Shown: positions 42,685 to 49,754 of the stretch, piece by piece
How the letters are laid out: every line of letters starts with the position of its first letter
How positions within the stretch are numbered: the stretch's first letter is position 1
Assembly: GCA_022764165.1 (NCBI GenBank)
Contig: JALERM010000084.1
Location: 1-55,749 of the forward strand
Length of the DNA: 55,749 bases
Direction: 5' to 3'
Origin: Eubacterium sp.
GTDB taxonomy: Bacteria > Bacillota > Clostridia > Lachnospirales > Lachnospiraceae
Notes under the pieces: generated by a model
The model's database searches: none
What the model was told of the DNA's origin: nothing
Seen by the model: only the letters and a program-made list of their open reading frames with translations
Translations under genes and position numbers: made by a program

Positions 42685-43053
42685 ATGAAACAAATAATAG
42701 TATTAATGATGAGCATTTTTATGATAACTTTGTGTCTGGTCGGATGCGGTAACAGTGGAAATAATATTTCCGGAGTTAATCCCCAGGAATCAGTTACTTC
42801 TACTCCCCAGGCTGAAGCTAAAACTCCGAATTCAACTGTTGGTGCACTAATCTCTGAAGAAGAAGCCAAAAAACTGGCATTGGAAAAAGTCCCAGGTGCG
42901 TCTGAAAAAGATGTTCGTATTCATCTAGACCATGACGATGGGAAAACAATTTATGAAGGTTCAATTGTTTATGAAGGTGTTGAGTATGACTTTGAGATTG
43001 ATGCTGACAGCGGTGTGATTTTGGAATGGGAAAAGGAAATAGCGACTGGCTGA
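42685..43053 (+). CDS. PepSY-domain lipoprotein
   Basis: A 122-residue precursor. The signal peptide (residues ~1-18) ends in a lipobox-like LVGC, so it is probably a lipid-anchored surface protein. After a Ser/Thr/Pro linker, one PepSY domain follows: LISEEEAKKLALEKVPGASE, then EGVEYDFEIDADSGVILEWE. PepSY domains are known as extracellular inhibitors or metal/peptide-interacting modules; the role here is unknown. Start ATG 42685 follows AGGAGG. It lies between two similar terminator hairpins. Confidence 0.85.
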   Translation: MKQIIVLMMSIFMITLCLVGCGNSGNNISGVNPQESVTSTPQAEAKTPNSTVGALISEEEAKKLALEKVPGASEKDVRIHLDHDDGKTIYEGSIVYEGVEYDFEIDADSGVILEWEKEIATG

Positions 43054-43087
43054 ACTGTAATCGGTAACCAATTCGTAAAAGAAATGA

Positions 43088-43116
43088 TTGACAAATAAAT
43101 AACAAAGTGCTATAGT
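43088..43116 (+). promoter_or_regulatory. Sigma-A promoter of the riboswitch transcript
   Basis: TTGACA (43088-43093), 17 bases, TATAGT (43111-43116). Transcription would start near 43124, just before the aptamer. Confidence 0.8.
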
Positions 43117-43130
43117 ATAGACGTACAGAT

Positions 43131-43222
43131 AAAAGGGAGTAGCTGAACATCCGAAAGGATGGGTTTGCCAACGTCAGCCGATGCCGAGAGACATCCGTAA
43201 CAAATGAGATAGCAAGACTTTT
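43131..43222 (+). ncRNA. yybP-ykoY (manganese) riboswitch candidate
   Basis: The segment opens with AAAAGGGAGTAGCTGAA and closes with TGAGATAGCAAGACTTTT, so that AAAAG and CTTTT pair as P1. GGGAGTAGC and GCAAGAC are the conserved strands of the yybP-ykoY class, as I remember it. Inside are a CATCCGAAAGGATG hairpin with a GAAA tetraloop and the GTTTGCCAACGTC and GCCGAGAGA internal elements. This class binds Mn2+ and usually controls Mn/Ca transporters. Its 3' P1 strand is also the left arm of the terminator behind it, the expected on-switch layout. The next genes are SPFH proteins, which is unusual. Confidence 0.72.
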
Positions 43223-43258
43223 ATTGTGACAAATGTCATAATAAAGGTCTTTTTTTTA
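43214..43258 (+). terminator. Riboswitch-linked intrinsic terminator
   Basis: AAGACTTTTATTGTGAC (43214-43230) pairs with GTCATAATAAAGGTCTT (43235-43251) over 17 bp with two wobbles, followed by eight T. Its left arm shares the aptamer's P1 strand, so ligand binding and termination exclude each other. Confidence 0.8.
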
Positions 43259-43392
43259 CATAAAAATACTTGCCACATGAAATTATGACAGATGCACATA
43301 AAAATCTGTGAAAGGGGGCAGAAGCCATTGCACAGTTAGATAAAAGATTTCAGGATTGAATGAGTCGTCTAAACAAAGAAAGGAAAAATCAT

Positions 43393-44400
43393 ATGTTAGA
43401 AAAGAATAATTATTATGGATCGCAGCAGATGGGCGGCGGTCAGTTTCATCTCAAAACTCCGAATTTTAAAAAAGTTAAGAAGGCAGGGATAGGAGTGGCG
43501 GTCGGAGTGGTAGTTCTGCTGACTGCATCGCAGTCTTTCTATTCTCTGCAGGAAGATGAATATGCGGTTGTTCAGACGTTTGGATATGCACAGGTAGTGG
43601 AGACATCTGGTATTAAATTTAAGATTCCATTTGTTCAGAATATAAATAAGGTGAGTAAGGCTTCCAAACAATTTGCGGTTGGTTATGATCTGGAGACGGA
43701 TGAGAGTATTGATAAAGAATCCTTCATGATTACCAGTGATTACAATTTTGTCAATGTGGATTTTTATTTTGAATATCAGATATCGGACCCGATCAAGTAT
43801 TTCTATGCTTCAGAAGATCCGGAAACAATTGTGAAGAACCTGGCGCAAAGCTACATACGCGATACAGTAGGCAGTCATAAAGTTGATGAAGTTCTGACTA
43901 CAGGAAAGTATGCGATACAGTCAGAAATCAAAACGAAACTGCAGGAAAGAATGGACGAGGAGAATATTGGTATTCAAATTACCAATGCGGTCATCCAGGA
44001 TGCAGAAGTTCCTACAGCAGAAGTTGCACAGGCTTTTAAAAATGTGGAAGATGCGAAACAGGGGATGGAAACCGCCATCAATAATGCCAATGCGGATGCG
44101 AATACAAGGATTCCGGCAGCTAATGCTCAGGCAGACAAAATCATCAAGGATGCTCAGGCTGAAAAAGCAGCATTGATAGCGGAAGCGGAAGGTCAGACGG
44201 CTCGTTTTAATTCGCTGTACGAGGAATATATCAAGTTCCCGCTGGTTACTAAACAACGTATGTTTTATGAGACAATGGAAGAAGTACTTCCAAAGATGAA
44301 AATCTATATCACAGATGGTTCAACGCAGACGATGCTGCCGCTGGATTCTTTCAGCACAGTTGATATTCAAAGTGGATCCGGCACAAAGGAGGATAAATAG
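43393..44400 (+). CDS. SPFH/prohibitin-family protein, HflK-like
   Basis: A 335-residue protein with one N-terminal membrane helix (VGVAVGVVVLLTAS-like, residues ~33-50). Its SPFH/band-7 domain follows: EDEYAVVQTFGYAQVVETSG, KFKIPFVQNINKV, then a helical region rich in Ala/Glu (NANADANTRIPAANAQADK). HflK/HflC-type proteins form membrane rings that modulate FtsH proteolysis; this pair is HflK/C-like by tandem arrangement, not by proof. ATG 43393 follows AAAGGAAAAA. Two bases separate it from the second SPFH gene. It is the first gene behind the manganese riboswitch. Confidence 0.85.
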   Translation: MLEKNNYYGSQQMGGGQFHLKTPNFKKVKKAGIGVAVGVVVLLTASQSFYSLQEDEYAVVQTFGYAQVVETSGIKFKIPFVQNINKVSKASKQFAVGYDLETDESIDKESFMITSDYNFVNVDFYFEYQISDPIKYFYASEDPETIVKNLAQSYIRDTVGSHKVDEVLTTGKYAIQSEIKTKLQERMDEENIGIQITNAVIQDAEVPTAEVAQAFKNVEDAKQGMETAINNANADANTRIPAANAQADKIIKDAQAEKAALIAEAEGQTARFNSLYEEYIKFPLVTKQRMFYETMEEVLPKMKIYITDGSTQTMLPLDSFSTVDIQSGSGTKEDK

Positions 44401-44402
44401 TT

Positions 44403-45275
44403 ATGAAGAAAAAATATATTGTACTGCCATGTATTGCGCTGGCAATGGTACTTGGTATATCGGCAACCGTTATAACAAAACCGGGAGAATACCGCGTAAT
44501 CAAACAATTCGGAAAAATTGTCCGTGTAGAACAAAATGATGGTTCTGACAATGGAATCAGCTGGAAGATTCCTTTAATTCAGACGGAGACCGCCATCAGT
44601 TCCAAGATACAGTTAAGTGACCTGCCGGCCAGCGATGTAATGACTTCCGACAAAAAATCAATGATTTCCGACTGCTTTGTTCTCTGGAAAATCAGTGATC
44701 CGGTCAAATTTATTCAGAAATTGAGCGGTTCTGAGCAGAATGCAGAGTCCCGTATCAGTTCGAATGTATACAACGCACTGAAAAATGTAATCAGCAGTCT
44801 GAGTCAAGAGGAGGTAATATCAGGAAGAGATGGAGAACTGGCCAGTCTTCTGACAGAAAAACTGGGTACAAACCTGGAATCTCATGGTATCACCATAGAA
44901 AAAATCGAGACTAAGATGCTTGATCTTCCGGATGAGAACAAAGATGCGGTATATAATCGTATGATATCCGAGAGAAATAACATTGCCGCCTCTTATACTG
45001 CACAGGGAGAACAAAAGGCTCAGGAAATCAAGAACGACACCAATGAACAGGTGACTGTTCTGCTTGCCCAGGCACAAAAACAGGCAGATACGATCATTGC
45101 CGAAGGAGAAGCAGAGTATATGAAAATACTCAGCAATGCATACAATGATGAGAGTAAAGCTGACTTTTACAGTTTTGTGAGACAATTGGATGCTGTGAAA
45201 GCAACCCTGGCTGAGGGGGATAACACCATTGTCCTGGACAAGGACTCACCGATAGCAGAAATCTTCTATAAATAA
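44403..45275 (+). CDS. SPFH/prohibitin-family protein, HflC-like
   Basis: A 290-residue band-7 protein with an N-terminal membrane helix (residues ~4-20, IVLPCIALAMVLGISATVI). The SPFH domain reads GEYRVIKQFGKIVRVEQND, WKIPLIQTETAISSKIQL, DCFVLWKISDPVKFIQKL, followed by the HflC-like ERNNIAASYTAQGEQKAQEI and AEGEAEYMKILSNAY. It forms a two-gene unit with the HflK-like gene and probably a hetero-oligomer with it. Start ATG 44403 follows AAAGGAGG. Confidence 0.87.
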   Translation: MKKKYIVLPCIALAMVLGISATVITKPGEYRVIKQFGKIVRVEQNDGSDNGISWKIPLIQTETAISSKIQLSDLPASDVMTSDKKSMISDCFVLWKISDPVKFIQKLSGSEQNAESRISSNVYNALKNVISSLSQEEVISGRDGELASLLTEKLGTNLESHGITIEKIETKMLDLPDENKDAVYNRMISERNNIAASYTAQGEQKAQEIKNDTNEQVTVLLAQAQKQADTIIAEGEAEYMKILSNAYNDESKADFYSFVRQLDAVKATLAEGDNTIVLDKDSPIAEIFYK

Positions 45276-45379
45276 GCAGCGAGACGGGATGACCAGGGGA
45301 GAGTGACCACTCTCAGTCTCATGTGGGGATGTCACCCGGAACTTACAGGGAGACACATCGTGTCATAAGGGGACAGGTG

Positions 45380-45481
45380 ATGATTGGTCAGCCTGATATC
45401 ATGAAACTGAATCAATTTGAGAATTTCTATGAACTGGGATATGATAAAGAAAGTCTGAGAAGTGCTGATTTTCAGAATTAA
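45380..45481 (+). pseudogene. Short gene fragment, unassigned (possibly patatin-like C-terminus)
   Basis: A 33-codon frame, GQPDIMKLNQFENFYELGYD and a short end, stops at TAA 45479-45481. The FYELGYD end is reminiscent of the C-termini of bacterial patatin-like phospholipases, but the piece is too short to assign. The rest of 45276-45379 holds GGGGACAGG-type and GAGTGACCACTC palindromic words and nothing else I recognise. The promoter of the next gene begins four bases after the stop, so the fragment marks a junction. Confidence 0.4.
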
Positions 45482-45484
45482 AGA

Positions 45485-45513
45485 TTGAAGTTTGTGTGTG
45501 AATTCGATATACT
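45485..45513 (+). promoter_or_regulatory. Putative promoter of the second AAA-ATPase-like gene
   Basis: TTGAAG (45485-45490), 17 bases, TATACT (45508-45513), 49 bases before the start. Together with the TTGCTA/TACAAT promoter of copy 1, it suggests each cassette carries its own promoter. Confidence 0.5.
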
Positions 45514-45561
45514 GTAATTGATAATAACTAATATAATAATGCAGAACAAAAGGAGGTATTT

Positions 45562-47256
45562 ATGACCAGAACTGTTGCAATTGGTATACAAAATTTTGCA
45601 GATCTGATTCAGAAGAATTACTTTTATATTGATAAAACCTCTTTTATTAAAGAATGGTGGGAAAGTGGAGACAGTGTCACGTTGATTTCCCGTCCCCGCC
45701 GCTTTGGAAAAACACTGAATATGAGTATGCTCGAACATTTTTTCTCGGTAGATTATGCGGGAAGAGGGGATTTGTTTGAGGGACTGTCCATCTGGGAGGA
45801 AGAAGCATATCGAAGGATACAGGGAACATATCCGGTTATCAGCATTTCTTTTGCCAATGTAAAGGAAAAAGACTATGAATCAACAAAGAAAAGAATCGGT
45901 CAGATTTTAACCAACCTGTTTGTGAAGTATTCTTTTTTAAAGGAAAGTGATGTTTTAACAGATGTGGACCGGGCATTTTTTGACAGGATTTTATCGCTGG
46001 ACATCTGTGAAACAGATGCAACTTTTGCTTTGCACCAGCTTTCGAATTATCTGTATCGCTACTATGGAAAGAAAGTGATCATCCTGTTGGATGAATATGA
46101 TACTCCCATGCAGGAGGCGTATGTGAATGGTTACTGGAATGAAATGGTTTCGTTTACCAGAAGTATGTTCAATTCAACTTTTAAAACCAACACCTGTCTG
46201 GAACGTGGAATTATGACGGGAATAACGAGAGTCAGCAAAGAGTCTATTTTTTCAGATTTAAATAATTTAAAAGTTGTAACTACTACATCAGACGAATATG
46301 CATCTTCTTTTGGTTTTACTGAGGGAGAGGTATTTACAGCATTGAATGCGTTTGGATATGGAAAAGAAAAAAATAAAGTGAAAAGCTGGTACGATGGTTT
46401 TATCTTTGGGAATTTAAAGGATATTTATAATCCATGGTCCATCTTAAATTATCTGGATACTGGAAAATTTTGTGCCTACTGGGCTAACACAAGTTCCAAT
46501 AGTCTGGTCGGCAAGCTTCTTCGGGAGGGAAGCCGCAAAATTAAAGAAAAATTTGAATGCCTGCTGCAGGGAGGTACGATTCAGTCGGTCATAGACGAGC
46601 AGATTGTATATGACCAGCTTGATGGCAATGAACGGGCAGTCTGGAGTCTGCTTTTGGCAAGTGGTTATCTGAAGGTACTTTCTTTTGAAAGTTACCGGGA
46701 TATTCCAGAGGGAGCCATGCCCAAATATGAACTGACATTGACGAACAGGGAAGTCAGGCTGATGTTTGGCAATATGATCCGGAACTGGTTTAACGATGCA
46801 GAGGCGGATTATAATGATTTTATCAAGGCGCTGCTGGTGGGAGACAGAAAAGCGATGAATGCTTATATGAATCGGGTAGCTCTGCAGACATTCAGTTATT
46901 TTGATACCGGAAACAGTTCATCCGGGGCGGAGCCGGAACGTTTTTATCACGGTTTTGTGCTGGGGCTTCTTGTGGAACTGCAGGGACGTTATATGGTCAT
47001 CTCGAATAGAGAAAGCGGCTTCGGCAGATATGATGTTATGCTGGAACCACTAAAGCCGGAAGACGATGATGCTATCATTCTGGAATTCAAGGTACATGAT
47101 CCGGAGGATGAAGAAACTTTGAAAGATACTGTGCAGGAAGCACTGCGGCAGATCAAAGAAAAGAAGTATGCAGCGGTACTGGAAGCAAAAGGAATTCCTG
47201 GAGAGAGGATTCATAATTACGGATTTGCGTTTGAGGGAAAGAAGGTATTGGCTTGA
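45562..47256 (+). CDS. AAA-ATPase-like protein with C-terminal PD-(D/E)XK nuclease-fold domain (copy 2)
   Basis: A 564-residue paralogue of the protein at 3878-5563 with the same layout: FYIDKTSFIKEWW, P-loop variant RPRRFGKTLNMSML, Walker B-like VIILLDEYDTPM, TGITRVSKESIFSDLNN, and a nuclease-fold end with GRYDVMLEP and the ExK of IILEFKVHD. The two copies are clearly homologous but far from identical, so they are not a recent duplication. Start ATG 45562 follows AAAGGAGG. The gene ends inside the sequence of a LysR gene with no gap, and a gene scrap precedes its promoter; both flanks are broken genes. Confidence 0.85.
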   Translation: MTRTVAIGIQNFADLIQKNYFYIDKTSFIKEWWESGDSVTLISRPRRFGKTLNMSMLEHFFSVDYAGRGDLFEGLSIWEEEAYRRIQGTYPVISISFANVKEKDYESTKKRIGQILTNLFVKYSFLKESDVLTDVDRAFFDRILSLDICETDATFALHQLSNYLYRYYGKKVIILLDEYDTPMQEAYVNGYWNEMVSFTRSMFNSTFKTNTCLERGIMTGITRVSKESIFSDLNNLKVVTTTSDEYASSFGFTEGEVFTALNAFGYGKEKNKVKSWYDGFIFGNLKDIYNPWSILNYLDTGKFCAYWANTSSNSLVGKLLREGSRKIKEKFECLLQGGTIQSVIDEQIVYDQLDGNERAVWSLLLASGYLKVLSFESYRDIPEGAMPKYELTLTNREVRLMFGNMIRNWFNDAEADYNDFIKALLVGDRKAMNAYMNRVALQTFSYFDTGNSSSGAEPERFYHGFVLGLLVELQGRYMVISNRESGFGRYDVMLEPLKPEDDDAIILEFKVHDPEDEETLKDTVQEALRQIKEKKYAAVLEAKGIPGERIHNYGFAFEGKKVLA

Positions 47257-47749
47257 TCTGCTATTCGGACACCATGACATTGAAAAACCACATTTTCAAT
47301 ATACGCCAATCTATCAGGACCGGCTGCTGGCTATTCTTTCTGGAGAACACCCTGCCTGCCAAAAAGCAGTACCTGTGGAAGGATTCTTGTATCCATGGCT
47401 GGATCTGAAAGAAGTAAAAGAAGAATGTTTTATTTTGCAGCACAGTAACCAGAGTATCCGAAAGTTTGAGGAGGATGCTCTGCTGTTTGCCGATGTCTCG
47501 CCGAAGATTTCTTATAAGATCAGCAGCATTGACGCCGGTATCCGGATGGCAGATGCGGGATATGGTGTTGCTTTTACCCTGCAAAGTTATCTGCAGGAAT
47601 ATCCGAATGCGGAAAAACTGCATGTATTTTCTGTGGGAGATCAGAATTTGACGATTCCATTTTCAGCTATCCGAAACTGCGAAAAACCGGCGGCAACGGA
47701 ACTTCAGAAATGGATTGCTCTGACAGAGGAATTCATCAGAAAATATTGA
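47252..47749 (+). pseudogene. LysR-family regulator, C-terminal half only
   Basis: In a frame different from the ATPase gene, ~165 codons encode the second half of a LysR substrate-binding domain: FQYTPIYQDRLLAILSGEHP, LDLKEVKEECFIL, ISSIDAGIRMADAGYGVAFT, and a normal C-terminus. The winged-helix DNA-binding domain and first half of the effector domain are missing. The homology begins exactly where the ATPase reading frame ends, so a rearrangement joined the two. It cannot act as a transcription factor. Confidence 0.82.
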
Positions 47750-47778
47750 TTGGACAGCACAGAGAAGTGTGTTATAAT
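47750..47778 (+). promoter_or_regulatory. Sigma-A promoter of the nuclease-like gene
   Basis: TTGGAC (47750-47755), 17 bases, TATAAT (47773-47778), directly after the LysR remnant stop. Confidence 0.75.
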
Positions 47779-47796
47779 CATTTAGTGAAATAGTAA

Positions 47797-47831
47797 TTTC
47801 CCCGGGGAGAATGTAAAACTCCCCGGGGAAA
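47797..47831 (+). promoter_or_regulatory. Strong hairpin in the 5' leader of the nuclease-like gene
   Basis: TTTCCCCGGGGAG (47797-47809) and CTCCCCGGGGAAA (47819-47831) are perfect reverse complements with a 9-base loop. Only ATTTACG follows, so it is a poor terminator. It lies between the promoter and the ribosome binding site (AGAGGAGAAG), where it could stabilise the mRNA or act as an attenuator. Each arm is itself nearly palindromic. Confidence 0.6.
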
Positions 47832-47857
47832 TTTACGCGAACGAAGAGGAGAAGACG

Positions 47858-48745
47858 ATGAAAAAATGGATGAAAAGTTGTTCAATGTTGTTGTTTCTGG
47901 TGCTGCTGCTATGCGGATGTAATCCTTCCCTGGATTCTATCTATGCTACAGAATCGGGTACTTCGGAAGCTGTTTCCGAGTATTCGGGAACGCCATATGT
48001 GGAGATGGATGGGAATGTCCCGCAGTTTGATGAAGAGGAGTACACCACGGAAGCGTTTGAAATGTACAGTGAACTGGATGAACTGGGGCGATGTGGTGTG
48101 GCCTATGCCAACATCTGCCAGGAGCTGATGCCGACCGAAGAACGGGGTCAGATTGGAAGTGTGAAGCCGTCCGGCTGGCACACTGTCAAGTATAATGGTA
48201 TCGTTGACGGCAATTACCTGTATAATCGGTGTCATCTGATCGGATTTCAGCTGGCAGGAGAAAATGCTAACAAAAAGAATCTGGTCACAGGAACGAGATA
48301 TCTGAATGTAACCGGTATGCTTCCTTTTGAGAATGAGGTGGCAGATTATGTACAGGAAACGGATCATCATGTATTGTATCGTGTTACCCCGGTTTTTGAA
48401 GGAGATAATCTGGTTGCTTCCGGTGTGCAGATGGAAGCCGCTTCTGTGGAGGACGATACCATTCGATTTAATGTATTTGTCTATAATATTCAGCCGGGAA
48501 TCACCATCGACTATGCGACCGGAGAGAGCTGGATTACTGAGGATGGAAATGGAACGTCAGCAGAATCTGGTACAATAGAAGAAGAGCAGGTTTATATTTT
48601 AAATAAAAATACGAAAAAATTTCATATGCCTGACTGTGAGTATGTGAAAGATATGAAGCCGCAGAACAGATCTGAATCTAACCTGTCCTATGACGAACTG
48701 ATCAGTTATGGAAATGAACCCTGCCGGAAATGTATTCCGAAGTAA
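47858..48745 (+). CDS. DNA/RNA non-specific endonuclease lipoprotein with C-terminal Cys-rich module
   Basis: A 295-residue precursor with a signal peptide ending in a lipobox (LLCGC). Residues ~90-215 resemble the DNA/RNA non-specific endonuclease (NucA/EndA) domain: GWHTVKYNGIVDGNYLYNRC, HLIGFQLAGENANKKNLVTG, RYLNVTGMLPFENEVADYV. The catalytic His lies in NRCHLIGF, where the family usually has DRGH; the following Asn needed for metal binding is in ENANKKN. The C-terminal 45 residues form a small Cys module (FHMPDCEYVKDM ... CRKC) like Ada-type zinc domains. It is probably surface-attached and may degrade or take up DNA. Start ATG 47858. Confidence 0.85.
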   Translation: MKKWMKSCSMLLFLVLLLCGCNPSLDSIYATESGTSEAVSEYSGTPYVEMDGNVPQFDEEEYTTEAFEMYSELDELGRCGVAYANICQELMPTEERGQIGSVKPSGWHTVKYNGIVDGNYLYNRCHLIGFQLAGENANKKNLVTGTRYLNVTGMLPFENEVADYVQETDHHVLYRVTPVFEGDNLVASGVQMEAASVEDDTIRFNVFVYNIQPGITIDYATGESWITEDGNGTSAESGTIEEEQVYILNKNTKKFHMPDCEYVKDMKPQNRSESNLSYDELISYGNEPCRKCIPK

Positions 48746-48753
48746 TAGAAAGT

Positions 48754-48800
48754 AAAAGGATGCGGATGGAACAAACGAAATCCATCCGCATCCTTTTTTA
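48754..48800. terminator. Bidirectional terminator between convergent genes
   Basis: Bases 48754-48770 and 48781-48797 form a perfect 17-bp stem flanked by A-run and T-run, serving both the nuclease-like gene (+) and the protease gene (-), whose stop codon lies at 48798. Confidence 0.9.
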
Positions 48801-49754
48801 ACGAAATCTGAACAGTTCTGTGATAACGCCGAGAACAGTCAGCATCATACCAAAGCCTAACAGCAGGATACTGGGAAGAGCGATTTTACATACAGTTGCC
48901 CATTTTTTAGCCTGTGGAAGAAAGTTCCGCGTTTTTCCTTTCTGGTGATGGAGCAGATAATTGCCAAGATACAGCCCAAATGGAGCTGCAGCAGCAAATA
49001 TCATATAAATACCGATGGTTGCAATCGGTACCTGCAGGCCGGACTGGTCCAATAATTCTTCACCGATCTGCTGAGCATCCTCCATCATTGGGTTCGATGA
49101 TGTTCCCCACAGCAGGAGGTACTGCATCAGAATCGGGAAAAAGTTATTTACGAAATGGAACAGAGAAGGATATACCATATTTTCTGTTTCCAGCATGATA
49201 TAGGAAAGGGCTGCTCCCATAACTGCGGTCGGTAAAAATCGCAGCGGATCTGTATGAAACAGCCCGAAATAGATTCCCATAATCACAACAACCAGCCACT
49301 TCCTGCGGATGGGGTACAGGGTATGGATGATCACTCCGCGGTGGACAGCTTCCTCACAGACGGCCGGCATAACGGCAATCAGAAAGACGGAAAGAAGGAA
49401 CGGGATGCTGGTCATCATATTCGACATCCCTGAATTCAGTTCTTCCATCTTCATGGGAAACAGGCGATATTGTATCAGTATGAAAACCATATCCAGAAGA
49501 TAGCTGCTGAACCAGATAAGGATTGTTCCAATGACAGGAAGTATCGAGGGCATTTTTACCGGAAACAGGGTCCGGAAGGGAAATCCCATCACTTTTGTAA
49601 AAACAAGAGCCATCACAAGAATCAAAAGTTCTGTTCCTGCAAGACCGGCCATTCCCCAGTACATCTGCATGGGAACACAGAGCAGGAAAAAGGCAGTCAT
49701 GATTAAGATAAAAAATACAACACCGTGCCATGGTTTTAAAGGTCTTCGTTTCAA
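48798..49754 (-). CDS. CPBP-family intramembrane glutamic endopeptidase (CAAX-type)
   Basis: A 318-residue membrane protein with about eight helices. It carries the family motif 1 EEAVHRGVI, motif 2 FGLFHTDPLRFLP and the following TAVMGAALSYI. The Glu-Glu-x3-Arg and His are the catalytic residues of Rce1/CPBP proteases. The substrate is unknown; some relatives process bacteriocins or act in immunity to them. It overlaps the RNase G stop by four bases (ATGA on the minus strand) and so belongs to that operon. Confidence 0.88.
   Translation of the reverse strand: MKRRPLKPWHGVVFFILIMTAFFLLCVPMQMYWGMAGLAGTELLILVMALVFTKVMGFPFRTLFPVKMPSILPVIGTILIWFSSYLLDMVFILIQYRLFPMKMEELNSGMSNMMTSIPFLLSVFLIAVMPAVCEEAVHRGVIIHTLYPIRRKWLVVVIMGIYFGLFHTDPLRFLPTAVMGAALSYIMLETENMVYPSLFHFVNNFFPILMQYLLLWGTSSNPMMEDAQQIGEELLDQSGLQVPIATIGIYMIFAAAAPFGLYLGNYLLHHQKGKTRNFLPQAKKWATVCKIALPSILLLGFGMMLTVLGVITELFRFR

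Noticed and set aside
42685-43053. Reading the PepSY lipoprotein as the riboswitch-controlled gene
   Set aside because: It lies upstream of the riboswitch promoter on the same strand, so the switch cannot control it.
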